DNA from: Pseudogracilibacillus sp037071985
GTDB lineage: Bacteria; Bacillota; Bacilli; Bacillales; Amphibacillaceae
Direction of reading: 5' to 3'
Assembly (NCBI RefSeq): GCF_037071985.1
Contig: NZ_JAXHDF010000011.1
Coordinates: forward strand, 62,001 to 126,000
Length of the DNA: 64,000 nt
Part shown: piece by piece, positions 1 through 9,173 of the stretch
Layout: each line of letters begins with the position of its first letter
Numbering within the stretch: position 1 is the first letter of the stretch
Program-made: the position numbers and the translations under genes
Notes under the pieces: model-generated
Databases searched by the model: none
What the model saw: only the letters and a program-made list of their open reading frames with translations
Told to the model about the DNA's origin: nothing

Positions 1-2
1 TG

Positions 3-62
3 AATAAACTGTTAGGTATTGATGAAAAAACAGGAATTGACTTTATGCCAATTTTCCCATAA
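3..62 (+). CDS. argC: N-acetyl-gamma-glutamyl-phosphate reductase, C-terminal end (partial)
   Basis: Only the last 19 codons and the TAA stop are in the window; the reading is NKLLGIDEKTGIDFMPIFP. This matches the usual ArgC C-terminus, which ends near G-L-x-x-x-P-x-x-P. ArgC makes N-acetylglutamate semialdehyde, the substrate of ArgD. The gene lies 19 bases before argJ, as in the argCJBD order of Bacillus. The rest of the gene and the operon promoter are outside the window, so the call rests on the short tail plus the gene order. Confidence 0.8.
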   Translation, partial: NKLLGIDEKTGIDFMPIFP

Positions 63-81
63 ACAATTGGAGGATAGGAGA

Positions 82-1314
82 ATGACCATGAGTAAAGTGA
101 AAACAAAAATAAAACAGGTAGAGACGGGTTCCATCGTTACTCCAATCGGCTTTCAAGTTGCCGGATTACATTCGGGAGTTAAAAGAAAACGGAATGATTT
201 AGGAGTTGTATATTCTGAAAAACCTGCAAATGCAGCAGCAGTTTATACATTAAATAAAATCCAAGCTGCACCTCTAGGAGTGACAAAGGAAAGTATTGCT
301 TCTGAACAAAAAATTCAAGCAGTCATTATTAATAGTGGTAATGCAAATGCTTGTACAGGGAAACAAGGAATGACCGATGCGTATGAAATGCGAAAAACAA
401 CTGCTGAAAAATTTCAAGTACCTGAACAGTATGTTGCAGTAGCATCAACAGGAATTATTGGTCTTGACATGCCGATGGATAAAATTATCCCTCATATTGA
501 TCAACTTTCAATCGGCTCCACCGCTCAACATGCAGCTGATTTTGGTGAATCGATTTTAACGACAGATACTTTTGCCAAATCAACTTGTTTTGAAGCGGAG
601 ATTGATGGAAAAAAAGTTTCTATGGCAGGAGCGGCAAAAGGTTCGGGAATGATTGAACCAAATATGGGAACGATGCTTGGGTTTATTACAACGGATATTG
701 ATGTGGACGCCGCATCCCTTGACAAGGCATTAAAACAAGTCGTCGATCAGACGTTTAATTGCATTACTGTAGATGGTGATACATCAACAAATGATATGGT
801 TTTAGTTTTAGCTAATGGGTTAGCGGGTAATACGACCTTAACTCCTGAACACAATGATTGGGATACATTTATTGAATTATTAACGAATACGTGTGAAAAA
901 TTAGCGAAACAAATTGCTCGAGATGGGGAAGGTGCAACAAAACTTATCGAAGTTGATGTGCAAGGGGCAGCAACAGATGAAGATGCAAAGAAAATTGCTA
1001 AATCAATTGTTGGATCTTCGCTCGTTAAAACAGCGGTCTTTGGAACAGATGCTAATTGGGGTCGAATTATTGCCGCGGTCGGTTATAGCGGAGCTGAAGT
1101 GAATCCAAATACGATTGATACGTCGATCGGTACGATGCAGTTACTGAAGGATAGTGAACCAACTGGCTTTTCTGAAGAAGCTGCTACTGCTTATTTACAA
1201 AACGATACGATTAAAATTACGGTTGATTTGAAAATAGGCGATGGAAAAGGAAAAGCATGGGGATGCGATCTTACCTATGATTATGTCAGAATTAATGCAA
1301 GTTACCGTTCGTGA
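82..1314 (+). CDS. argJ: Bifunctional ornithine acetyltransferase / N-acetylglutamate synthase
   Basis: ArgJ moves the acetyl group from N-acetylornithine to glutamate and so recycles it in arginine synthesis. The 410-residue protein has the self-cleavage region KGSGMIEPNMGTML, with the nucleophile Thr near residue 197; the preceding residue is Gly where many homologues have Ala. The proenzyme is cut there into alpha and beta chains. I chose ATG at 82 (or 88) because GGAGG lies at 69-73; a longer upstream reading would overlap argC and has no ribosome site. It is followed at once by argB, whose ribosome site overlaps the argJ stop. The length is normal for the family. Whether it is mono- or bifunctional cannot be read from the sequence. 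Confidence 0.95.
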   Translation: MTMSKVKTKIKQVETGSIVTPIGFQVAGLHSGVKRKRNDLGVVYSEKPANAAAVYTLNKIQAAPLGVTKESIASEQKIQAVIINSGNANACTGKQGMTDAYEMRKTTAEKFQVPEQYVAVASTGIIGLDMPMDKIIPHIDQLSIGSTAQHAADFGESILTTDTFAKSTCFEAEIDGKKVSMAGAAKGSGMIEPNMGTMLGFITTDIDVDAASLDKALKQVVDQTFNCITVDGDTSTNDMVLVLANGLAGNTTLTPEHNDWDTFIELLTNTCEKLAKQIARDGEGATKLIEVDVQGAATDEDAKKIAKSIVGSSLVKTAVFGTDANWGRIIAAVGYSGAEVNPNTIDTSIGTMQLLKDSEPTGFSEEAATAYLQNDTIKITVDLKIGDGKGKAWGCDLTYDYVRINASYRS

Positions 1315-1330
1315 GAGGAGAGTAAGTTCT

Positions 1331-2101
1331 TTGAGTACGACGATTGTTTTAAAATGCGGTGGGAGCTCCATTGATGAATTATCAGATGAATTCTTTGAAA
1401 ATATTAAAACATTGAAGGCATCAGGATTAAACCCGGTGATTGTTCATGGAGGCGGCCCCGCGATTAAACGAATGCTAGAGAAATTGGAACTAGAATTTGA
1501 ATTTGTTGATGGCCTCCGTAAGACATCAGAGCCAATGATGGATGTTGTTGAGATGGTATTAACAGGTCATGTCAATCCTGCACTGACAAGAAGAATAAAG
1601 GAAGCTGGGATTAAAGCAGTTGGTATCTCAAACATATTAACAGCTGCGCCGATTGATTTTGAACGATACGGCTACGTTGGAGAAATTGTCCATGTAGATA
1701 CAGAACATATTAACCAATTAATCAATTTGAATATCATCCCCGTCATTTCACCCATAGCTCTCGGCGAGGATCAAAAACGATACAACGTCAATGCAGACAC
1801 AGCTGCTGGTGCAGTAGCTGCAGCGCTTCATGCTAATCAATTAATCTTTGTTACGGATGTTCCAGGGATATTAAAAGATAACAAGTTATTGGAGACTGTG
1901 ACAACAAATGAAATAGAGGAAATGATTACAGATGAAACGATTTATGGCGGGATGATACCTAAAGTAAAAGCAGCGATGAAAGGTTTAAATATAGTAAAAG
2001 AAGTGATGATAGTCAATGGAAAACAGTCTGAATTAAAAAATTCAACGACATTATCCGGAACAACAATTAAAATAAGCCAATTGGCAGATATGAAAGTATA
2101 A
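1331..2101 (+). CDS. argB: Acetylglutamate kinase
   Basis: Phosphorylates N-acetylglutamate, the second step of the acetylated arginine pathway. The 256-residue protein carries the amino acid kinase motifs: KCGGSSI near the N-terminus (ATP phosphate binding), VIVHGGGP around residues 35-45, and the N-x-D-x-x-A segment NVNADTAAGA in the second half. The start is TTG at 1331, 10 bases after AGGAG at 1316-1320. An ATG-led frame beginning at 1241 would overlap argJ by 74 bases and lacks a ribosome site. About 209 non-coding bases follow before argD. Confidence 0.93.
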   Translation: MSTTIVLKCGGSSIDELSDEFFENIKTLKASGLNPVIVHGGGPAIKRMLEKLELEFEFVDGLRKTSEPMMDVVEMVLTGHVNPALTRRIKEAGIKAVGISNILTAAPIDFERYGYVGEIVHVDTEHINQLINLNIIPVISPIALGEDQKRYNVNADTAAGAVAAALHANQLIFVTDVPGILKDNKLLETVTTNEIEEMITDETIYGGMIPKVKAAMKGLNIVKEVMIVNGKQSELKNSTTLSGTTIKISQLADMKV

Positions 2102-2310
2102 ACCTTTTTACTGCATAAGTGCAACCAGCTCTCGCTATTTTAGCTGGTGATAATAAGTTTCTTATGAAAAGTTAATGCATAAAGATTGAGCGAACATGTT
2201 TTGTTGCTTGTGATTGGAATAATCAATTACGAATACAAGCATCAAGTTAGTGATTAGAACGGCAATTCATTTTTGTTAAATGATAAAAACAAATAGGAGA
2301 TGTTAAGGTA

Positions 2311-3462
2311 ATGACATTATTCCCAACTTACAATCGTTATGACTTATCTGTAAGCAAAGCAGATGGAACGATTGTGGAAGATATAGATGGAAAAAAATAT
2401 CTTGATTTCGCAACAGGGATTGGTGTTTGTAATTTAGGTCATCGCCATCCTGCAGTTCAACAGTCAGTTGAAGAACAATTAAATAATTATTGGCATGTTT
2501 CGAATTTATATAAACAACCAATCCAAGAAGAAGTAGCGAATTTAATAGTTGAAAATAGTCCTGGTGACTATGTATTTTTCTGTAATAGTGGGGCAGAAGC
2601 AAATGAAGCAGCGATTAAACTCGCACGGAAAGTAACTGGAAAAGAAAAAATCATTACTTTTCGTCAGTCATTCCATGGACGTACATTTGCAACAATGGCA
2701 GCGACAGGACAAGAAAAAGTCCAAGAAGGATTTGGGCCTATGCTGGAATCTTTTGCATATGCCACGTTTAATCAGATTAATTCCGTAAAGGATTTAATGG
2801 ATGAGCGTACAGCTGCAGTTATGTTGGAGGTTGTTCAAGGAGAGGGTGGAGTTTTTCCAGCCGAGGAAAGCTTTATGACACAATTAGCGGAACTATGTAA
2901 AGCAAATAATGTATTACTCGTTATTGATGAAATACAGACTGGTATTGGACGTACTGGAAAAAAGTTTGGTTTTGATCATTATGGGATTGAACCAGATATT
3001 TTCACAATTGCTAAAGGTCTCGGCAATGGATTACCAGTTGGAGCGATGATTGCTAAAAAAGAATATGTTGCAGCATTCGGACCGGGAGCACATGGATCTA
3101 CTTTTGGCGGAAATCCGTTAGCTATGGCTGCTGCAAAAGCGGTACTAACGACAGTTTTTGAAGAGAACTTTTTACAAACAGCTGTAGAACGTTCAACCTA
3201 TCTAGCTGAGCAATTAGAAGAAAAAATTAAACCTATTACATTTGTAAAAGAAATTAGACAAAAAGGATTAATGGTAGGAATTGAATGCACGGACAAAGTA
3301 ACGCGACTTGTTCCAGAATTACTCGGAAAAGGTGTGCTCGTCCTAAACGCTGGGGAATCAGTTATTCGTCTGTTACCACCTTTAACGGTTTCGAAAGATG
3401 AGATAGATCAAGCAATTGGTTATATAAAAGAAGTTTTACAATCACAAGCAGTTACACTTTAA
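2311..3462 (+). CDS. argD: Acetylornithine aminotransferase
   Basis: PLP-dependent class III aminotransferase that converts N-acetylglutamate semialdehyde to N-acetylornithine. The 383-residue protein shows the glycine-rich SGAEANEAAIKLAR phosphate-binding segment, the VIDEIQTGIGRTG aspartate region, and the PLP lysine in IAKGLGNGLPVG (Lys235). AGGAG ends 13 bases before the ATG. The 209-base gap from argB holds a 7-bp hairpin (ACCAGCT 2124-2130 with AGCTGGT 2142-2148) without a T-run; it may be a partial attenuator or an mRNA processing site, but I see no promoter I would defend. Confidence 0.94.
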   Translation: MTLFPTYNRYDLSVSKADGTIVEDIDGKKYLDFATGIGVCNLGHRHPAVQQSVEEQLNNYWHVSNLYKQPIQEEVANLIVENSPGDYVFFCNSGAEANEAAIKLARKVTGKEKIITFRQSFHGRTFATMAATGQEKVQEGFGPMLESFAYATFNQINSVKDLMDERTAAVMLEVVQGEGGVFPAEESFMTQLAELCKANNVLLVIDEIQTGIGRTGKKFGFDHYGIEPDIFTIAKGLGNGLPVGAMIAKKEYVAAFGPGAHGSTFGGNPLAMAAAKAVLTTVFEENFLQTAVERSTYLAEQLEEKIKPITFVKEIRQKGLMVGIECTDKVTRLVPELLGKGVLVLNAGESVIRLLPPLTVSKDEIDQAIGYIKEVLQSQAVTL

Positions 3463-3551
3463 AACCTTTTTACGAGAAATGATATCCCGAATAATGATTC
3501 GTATTGTTATAAATAAGAGAATTCTTTAAAAACATGAGGAGGCAACTTGGA

Positions 3552-6500
3552 ATGCCCAAGGAGAAGAATATTAAAAAAGTATTAGTTATTGGATCAGGTC
3601 CAATTGTCATTGGGCAAGCAGCTGAATTTGATTATGCAGGAACACAAGCTTGTCTAACATTAAAAGAGGAAGGCTGTGAAGTCGTACTCATTAATAATAA
3701 TCCTGCTACAATCATGACGGATGAAAATGTAGCTGATCGCGTCTATTTTGAACCTTTAACAGTAAAAAATGTAGAAGCCATTATTAAAAAAGAGAAACCG
3801 GATGGTGTTTTAGCGTCAGTAAGCGGGCAAACGGGATTAAACTTAGCATTTAAATTAGACGAACAAGGAATTATTGAAAAATATAATTTAACGGTATTAG
3901 GCACTTCAATTGATTCCATTATGCAAGGAGAAGACCGAGAGAAATTTAGAACGCTTATGCAAGAGATTAATGAACCAATCTCTGAAAGTGCGATCGTTGA
4001 TAATTTGGATGATGCATTCGCATTTGGTAAAGAGGTAGGCTATCCAATTATTGTTCGCCCTGCTTATACGCTCGGTGGTTCTGGAGGAGGTATTGCGGAA
4101 AATGAGCAAGACTTCAATACTTATGTAACCCGGGGACTAAGAGCAAGTCCAATCAATCAATGTTTAATTGAAAAAAGCATTGCTGGTTGGAAAGAGATTG
4201 AATTCGAGGTCATTTGTGATGAAGCGGAAAATGCCGTTGTTGTCTGCCATATGGAAAACATTGATCCGGTTGGTGTTCATACAGGGGATTCGATTGTCGT
4301 TGCTCCAATTCAGACGTTATTAGATGATGAAATCAGTATGCTTCGAGAAGCTTCCTTAAAAATTGTAAAAAAACTTGGTATTGTTGGTGCGTGTAATGTA
4401 CAGCTAGCTTTTGAACCTGAGACGAAAGAATACATTGTTATTGAAGTTAACCCAAGAGTAAGTCGTTCAAGTGCACTAGCATCAAAAGCAACTGGATACC
4501 CAATCGCTAAAGTTGCAACAAAATTAAGTTTAGGTTATACATTATCAGAAATAAAGTATGGTAAAACAGGAGAAACTTTAAAGACGTATGAACCAGTATT
4601 TGATTATACCGTTGTAAAGTTTCCTTGCTGGCCTTTCGATAAATTAACTTCTGCCGATCGGAAACTTGGCACTCAAATGAAAGCAACTGGAGAAGTAATG
4701 GCAATCGAAAAAACGGTCGCTGCAGGACTTCAAAAAGCAGTCCGTTCCCTTGAACTAGAAGGAAATGGACTAATCTTAGATATGGTAAGTGAAATGGAAA
4801 CAGAACAACTTCATCACCTTCTCACTGAAGCGGATGACAGAAGATTTTTTGCTATTCTAGAGTTGATGAGACGTGGTGAGAAAGTAGATGAAATTCAGGA
4901 AGCAACTAAAATAGATCTGTTTTTCCTCCGTGAAATGAATATGCTTATCCGGTTAGAAAAAGAAATTGCAAAAACGTCCATCGACACAGTAACTGCTGAG
5001 CAGATGGTGACGTATAAGCAATATGGATTTACAGATAAGTGGTTAGCTAAGAATTTTAACTGTACTGTTTCTGAAATCCAGAAAAAGCAAAAAGAATTTA
5101 GTATTTATCCAAGCTATCATCATATTAATGCATTTACCGAATCAGAAATGGAAGATGCGCTCTACTATTATTCTACTTGGAACAGCATTGAGCCTGAAAC
5201 AGTTCCAGGTAAAAAGAAAAAGGTACTAATTATCGGTTCAGGTCCGATTCGGATCGGGCAAGGAATTGAATTTGATTACTGTTCTGTTCAAGGAATTAAA
5301 GCACTTCAAAACGCAGGCTATGAAACAGTTTTAATTAATAATAACCCTGCAACGGTAAGTACAGACTATGAGTTAGCCGATAAATTGTATTTTGAGCCGA
5401 TTACAGCAGAAGATGTTCTTCATGTGATGAAACATGAAAACATAAAGAAAGCCATTGTACAATTCGGTGGACAAACGTCAATAAATCTTGTAAAAGAATT
5501 GGAAGCTGCAGGAATAGAGCTTCTCGGTTCCACGATGGATACGATCGATATTTTAGAAGATCGTGATCGTTTCTATCAATATTTACAGAAAATTGATGTC
5601 CCACATATTCCGGGACAGACAGCGGTATCAAAAGATGATCTCGTGCAAAAAGCAAAATCAATTGGTTTTCCTGTACTGATTCGTCCGTCTTACGTTATTG
5701 GTGGAAAAGGAATGCAAATTATCAAATCTGAAATCGCCTTACAGCAATTCATTGCAGCTAATTTAACGACTACTTCGTATCCAATTTTAATTGATGCGTA
5801 TTATCCAGGAAAAGAAGTAGAAGTGGATGTCGTGACTGATGGAAATACAGTTGTGATTCCGGCAATTTTTGAACATATTGAAAAAGCTGGTGTCCACTCT
5901 GGAGACAGTATGGCCGTGACTCCACCAATTTCTCTGTCGAAAGCGATGAAGGAGCAAATCGCCGAATATGCGGAACGTGTCGCTGTGAATATCGACTTTA
6001 AAGGTATTTTTAATATCCAGTTTGTTATATATGAAGATATATTATATGTGCTGGAAGTAAATCCGAGAGCTTCACGAACGGTACCTGTAATATGTAAAGT
6101 TGCGGGTGTGAACATGATTGACCTGGCGACAAAGACATTACTTGGTGCAAAACTGAAAGAACTTTGCGGAAAAACAAAACTACTTCCTGAAAATAATTTT
6201 TATACGGTAAAAGCACCGGTGTTTTCAACAGATAAATTACCCGGTGTGGATCCGGAGTTAGTTCCAGAGATGAAATCGACTGGAGAAGTGATTGCTATGG
6301 GAGAAACACTCTCTGAAAGTTTAACGAAAGCTTTCTTATGGAATGAGCAGTTAGTTACTATGTTTGAACAGGAAAGTAAAGAGATCTATATTTCTAAAAA
6401 TAACGCGAATTTTATCCGAATTGAAGCGAGATTTGCCGCGAATGGAATATCGGTGAAATACGTGGAAGACTTCGGAAAAAACGTATCCTTTTCTGAAGTG

Positions 6501-6710
6501 GAAAATTGGATGAAATCAGATGGAGCAATTTCGATATACAGTCCAGGAGCAGATAGTGCAGAACGGGAACGGGCATTGGAATTTAACTTATTAGTGTTAA
6601 CAGCAGAAGAGACAGTTCGTGCTTTTTCTATGATTACAACGAAACAATTACCGGTGATCGGTCTGCATGATGTCGAAAGAGCAAGTCAGAAGGAAGTGGT
6701 CTTACAATGA
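3552..6710 (+). CDS. carB: Carbamoyl-phosphate synthase, large subunit
   Basis: Makes carbamoyl phosphate from bicarbonate, ammonia and two ATP. The 1052-residue protein has the expected tandem layout: two homologous halves, each with a KKVLxIGSGPIxIGQ start (about residues 7 and 555) and an ATP-grasp domain, and a shorter C-terminal allosteric region. The start is ATG at 3552, 8 bases after GAGGAGG at 3537-3543. It directly follows argD with an 89-base gap and overlaps the argF frame. Notably no carA (glutaminase small subunit) lies before it, although Bacillus arginine operons usually read argD-carA-carB. The subunit probably works with a glutaminase encoded elsewhere, such as pyrAA; that is inference. 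Confidence 0.95.
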   Translation: MPKEKNIKKVLVIGSGPIVIGQAAEFDYAGTQACLTLKEEGCEVVLINNNPATIMTDENVADRVYFEPLTVKNVEAIIKKEKPDGVLASVSGQTGLNLAFKLDEQGIIEKYNLTVLGTSIDSIMQGEDREKFRTLMQEINEPISESAIVDNLDDAFAFGKEVGYPIIVRPAYTLGGSGGGIAENEQDFNTYVTRGLRASPINQCLIEKSIAGWKEIEFEVICDEAENAVVVCHMENIDPVGVHTGDSIVVAPIQTLLDDEISMLREASLKIVKKLGIVGACNVQLAFEPETKEYIVIEVNPRVSRSSALASKATGYPIAKVATKLSLGYTLSEIKYGKTGETLKTYEPVFDYTVVKFPCWPFDKLTSADRKLGTQMKATGEVMAIEKTVAAGLQKAVRSLELEGNGLILDMVSEMETEQLHHLLTEADDRRFFAILELMRRGEKVDEIQEATKIDLFFLREMNMLIRLEKEIAKTSIDTVTAEQMVTYKQYGFTDKWLAKNFNCTVSEIQKKQKEFSIYPSYHHINAFTESEMEDALYYYSTWNSIEPETVPGKKKKVLIIGSGPIRIGQGIEFDYCSVQGIKALQNAGYETVLINNNPATVSTDYELADKLYFEPITAEDVLHVMKHENIKKAIVQFGGQTSINLVKELEAAGIELLGSTMDTIDILEDRDRFYQYLQKIDVPHIPGQTAVSKDDLVQKAKSIGFPVLIRPSYVIGGKGMQIIKSEIALQQFIAANLTTTSYPILIDAYYPGKEVEVDVVTDGNTVVIPAIFEHIEKAGVHSGDSMAVTPPISLSKAMKEQIAEYAERVAVNIDFKGIFNIQFVIYEDILYVLEVNPRASRTVPVICKVAGVNMIDLATKTLLGAKLKELCGKTKLLPENNFYTVKAPVFSTDKLPGVDPELVPEMKSTGEVIAMGETLSESLTKAFLWNEQLVTMFEQESKEIYISKNNANFIRIEARFAANGISVKYVEDFGKNVSFSEVENWMKSDGAISIYSPGADSAERERALEFNLLVLTAEETVRAFSMITTKQLPVIGLHDVERASQKEVVLQ

Positions 6711-6733
6711 ATCTGTCAGTAGCAGAGGAACAG

Positions 6734-7666
6734 ATGATGAGTAAATTTAAAGGGAAAGACTTTTTACAAATAAGTGATTTTACAAAACAAGAACTGATAG
6801 AGATTATCGATTTTGCAATTAAGTTAAAAAACATGCAAAAAGCAGGTCAACCTCATCGGTACTTGGAAGGTAAAACGTTAGCAATGATTTTTGAAAAATC
6901 ATCTACGCGAACGAGGGTTTCTTTTGAAACCGGAATGTTTCAGCTCGGTGGGATGGCGCAATTTTTAAGTAAAGAGGATATCCAGTTAGGAAATGGAGAA
7001 ACAATCGCTGATACAGCAAAAGTTCTTTCACGATTCGTCGATGGTATCATGATTCGGACATTCGGTCATGATATCGTTGAAGAACTTGCGGAAAATGCAA
7101 CTATACCTGTCATTAACGGGTTAACAGACGATGCTCACCCATGTCAAGTGCTTGCAGACCTAATGACCATCTACGAGAAAAAAGGTACGTTTGACGGATT
7201 AAAATTTGCCTTTGTCGGCGATGGAAACAATATGTCGCAGTCGTTGATGATCGGATGTGCGGTGATGGGTATCGATTGTGTCGTCGCAGTTCCTAAAGGA
7301 AATGAAATGAAAGAAGATTTTATTCAAGTAGCAAAAGAACTTGCGAACATTTCAGGCGCAATAATCAAGCAGACAAATGACCCGCAAGAAGCAGTAAAAG
7401 ATGCAGATATTATTTACACAGACGTATGGGCTAGCATGGGCTGGGAAGGTGATCTGGAAGAAAGAAAGCAGAAATTTGCTGCATACCAAGTGAATGAATT
7501 ATTAGTAGAAGGTGCAAAACCTGATTATTTATTCATGCATTGTCTTCCAGCAATTCGGGGAGAAGAAGTTTCTGCCGCTGTAATTGATGGGAATAATTCA
7601 GTCGTTTTCGATCAAGCCGAAAACCGCCTTCATGTCCAAAAAGCAATCTTAGCATCACTTGTTTAA
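6734..7666 (+). CDS. argF: Ornithine carbamoyltransferase
   Basis: Joins carbamoyl phosphate and ornithine into citrulline, the step after carB. The protein shows the carbamoyl-phosphate motif SSTRTRVSFETG near residue 48, the ornithine-side DDAHPCQVLADL, and the catalytic HCLP loop (MHCLPAIRGEEV) near the C-terminus. Start choice is open: ATG 6707 overlaps the carB stop as ATGA, while ATG 6734 or 6737 has AGAGGAA just upstream and gives the usual length of about 310. I prefer 6734. It is the last gene of the operon and is followed 3 bases later by a strong terminator. Confidence 0.94.
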   Translation: MMSKFKGKDFLQISDFTKQELIEIIDFAIKLKNMQKAGQPHRYLEGKTLAMIFEKSSTRTRVSFETGMFQLGGMAQFLSKEDIQLGNGETIADTAKVLSRFVDGIMIRTFGHDIVEELAENATIPVINGLTDDAHPCQVLADLMTIYEKKGTFDGLKFAFVGDGNNMSQSLMIGCAVMGIDCVVAVPKGNEMKEDFIQVAKELANISGAIIKQTNDPQEAVKDADIIYTDVWASMGWEGDLEERKQKFAAYQVNELLVEGAKPDYLFMHCLPAIRGEEVSAAVIDGNNSVVFDQAENRLHVQKAILASLV

Positions 7667-7669
7667 TAG

Positions 7670-7709
7670 AAAAGACGTTAACCTTTTGGCGGAGGTTAAC
7701 GTCTTTTTT
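7670..7709 (+). terminator. Rho-independent terminator of the arg operon
   Basis: Inverted repeat AAAAGACGTTAACC / GGTTAACGTCTTTTTT with a 10-base loop, ending in a T-run. It lies immediately after argF. The A-run on the other side means it could also stop transcription coming from ilvE on the opposite strand. Confidence 0.93.
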
Positions 7710-7749
7710 CATGTAATTCGACAAGGTGCTCTGCGACTCATCACCTCGG

Positions 7750-7861
7750 GAATCGATTCAGCGCAGAATCTGCCTCACTCGGCATGTCGCGAATCGACTT
7801 AGCGTAGAATCCGCCTCACTCAGCATCACGCAAATTAACTTAGTGAAACTGCATCTAAGAA
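7750..7861. repeat. Imperfect 41-bp direct repeats
   Basis: Two adjacent 41-base copies at 7750-7790 and 7791-7831 share GAATCGAtTcAGCG.AGAATC and GCCTCACTC.GCAT; they differ at about nine positions. A third, decayed start (AAATTAACTTAGTGAAACTGC) follows at 7832. They fill the gap between the argF terminator and the ilvE stop. No open reading frame with a ribosome site runs through them. Likely an intergenic repeat of this lineage. Confidence 0.7.
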
Positions 7862-7888
7862 ACCGATATGAAGCGTCTAGAATGTTAA

Positions 7889-8965
7889 TTATTTGGCATC
7901 TACTGTTACAGTCCAATTGAAAGGATCTTCCATTCTACCATACTGGATTCCTGTAAGTGTATCATATAATTTTTTCGCAATGTCGCCAGTTTTACCATCG
8001 TTAATGATAAAGTCTTTCCCTTCCCAAGTCAGTTGTCCGATTGGGGAAATAACTGCAGCAGTTCCAGTACCGAATGCTTCTTCTAGCGTTCCGTTTTCGG
8101 CTGCTTCTTCAATTTCTTTCATTGAGATTCTTCTTTCCACAACTGGAAGGTTCCAATGTTTTAATAATTGAATGACAGAGTCTCTTGTTACACCTTCTAA
8201 TATACTTCCATTTAATTGTGGAGTAATAAGTTCTCCATTAATTTTGAAGAAAACATTCATACTGCCTACTTCTTCAATGTATTTTTTCTCAACACCATCT
8301 AACCATAAGACTTGTGCAAAACCTTCTTTACTTACTATTTCTTGGGCCATCAAACTTGCGGCATAGTTTCCTGCTGTTTTTGCTTCTCCTGTACCTCCTA
8401 AAACTGCTCGAACATAGTTGTTTTCAACGGCTATTTTTACAGGATTAATTCCCTCTTTATAATAAGCGCCAACAGGGGATAAAATGATCATAAATTTATA
8501 TTTTTTTGAAGGGGCAACACCAAGATAAGGTTCCGTTGCAATAATAAAAGGTCTGATATATAAGGAGGTTCCTTCGTCTGTAGGAATCCAGTCTTTTTCA
8601 ATAGCAAGTAATTGTTTTAAAGCATCAAGCGCTAGCTCTTCATCGATCTTAGGAATACACAGTCGCTCATTTGAGTGGTTAAGGCGTGCAAAGTTTTTCT
8701 GCGGTCGGAATAATTGGGCGTCGCCATCCTCAGTAATATATGCTTTTAATCCCTCAAATACTGTTTGCCCATAATGGAAAATAATCGCCGCAGGATCAAG
8801 AACTAAATCTTGATATGGAACGATTTCTGGATCATGCCAACCTTCACTCTCTGTATACTCCATCACAAACATATGATCAGTAAATACAGTGCCGAATTCA
8901 AGTTGTCCAGTGGGTTTAGGTTTACGATTTTCTGCATAAGTTACTTTTATAGTCTGTACTTTCAT
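7889..8965 (-). CDS. ilvE: Branched-chain amino acid aminotransferase
   Basis: PLP fold-type IV aminotransferase that interconverts leucine, isoleucine and valine with their keto acids. The 358-residue protein has the features of the long Bacillus BCAT type: FHYGQTVFEGLKAY near residue 64, RPQKNFARLNHSNERLC, the PLP lysine in AKTAGNYAASL, and EVGSMNVFF. AAGGGAG lies 8 bases before the ATG. It is a single gene facing the arg operon. A CodY-like site overlaps its putative promoter, which would fit amino-acid-dependent control. Confidence 0.93.
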   Translation of the reverse strand: MKVQTIKVTYAENRKPKPTGQLEFGTVFTDHMFVMEYTESEGWHDPEIVPYQDLVLDPAAIIFHYGQTVFEGLKAYITEDGDAQLFRPQKNFARLNHSNERLCIPKIDEELALDALKQLLAIEKDWIPTDEGTSLYIRPFIIATEPYLGVAPSKKYKFMIILSPVGAYYKEGINPVKIAVENNYVRAVLGGTGEAKTAGNYAASLMAQEIVSKEGFAQVLWLDGVEKKYIEEVGSMNVFFKINGELITPQLNGSILEGVTRDSVIQLLKHWNLPVVERRISMKEIEEAAENGTLEEAFGTGTAAVISPIGQLTWEGKDFIINDGKTGDIAKKLYDTLTGIQYGRMEDPFNWTVTVDAK

Positions 8966-9008
8966 ATTTCTATCTCCCTTAGTTGTTATATGAACGATTC
9001 TTCTATTT

Positions 9009-9046
9009 ATTATAACGTATCTAAGAATGAAAATGTTCAGAAGTTA
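9009..9046 (-). promoter_or_regulatory. Putative ilvE promoter with overlapping CodY-like box
   Basis: Reading the minus strand, TATAAT lies at 9014-9009, and TAACTTCTGAACATT (9046-9032) matches the CodY consensus AATTTTCWGAAAATT at 11 of 15 positions. The box overlaps the -35 region, 67-81 bases before the ilvE start. CodY represses branched-chain amino acid genes in Bacillus; binding here is inferred from the match alone. Confidence 0.4.
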
Positions 9047-9173
9047 ATAAATTATAAAAATTAATGTCTATTATTTATAATTGAACATGTACATAAAGAA
9101 ATATAAATAAATAGGATTAATGCTATATTAAATTATCGTGTTTTGATAGGAATTAACAAGGGTTGGTGAGAGT

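Noticed and set aside
1241..1330. Longer argB from ATG 1241
   Set aside because: It overlaps argJ by 74 bases and adds residues not found in ArgB; TTG 1331 has a clear ribosome site.
3463..3551. A hidden or broken carA
   Set aside because: Only 89 bases lie between argD and carB and they show no glutaminase motif in any frame.
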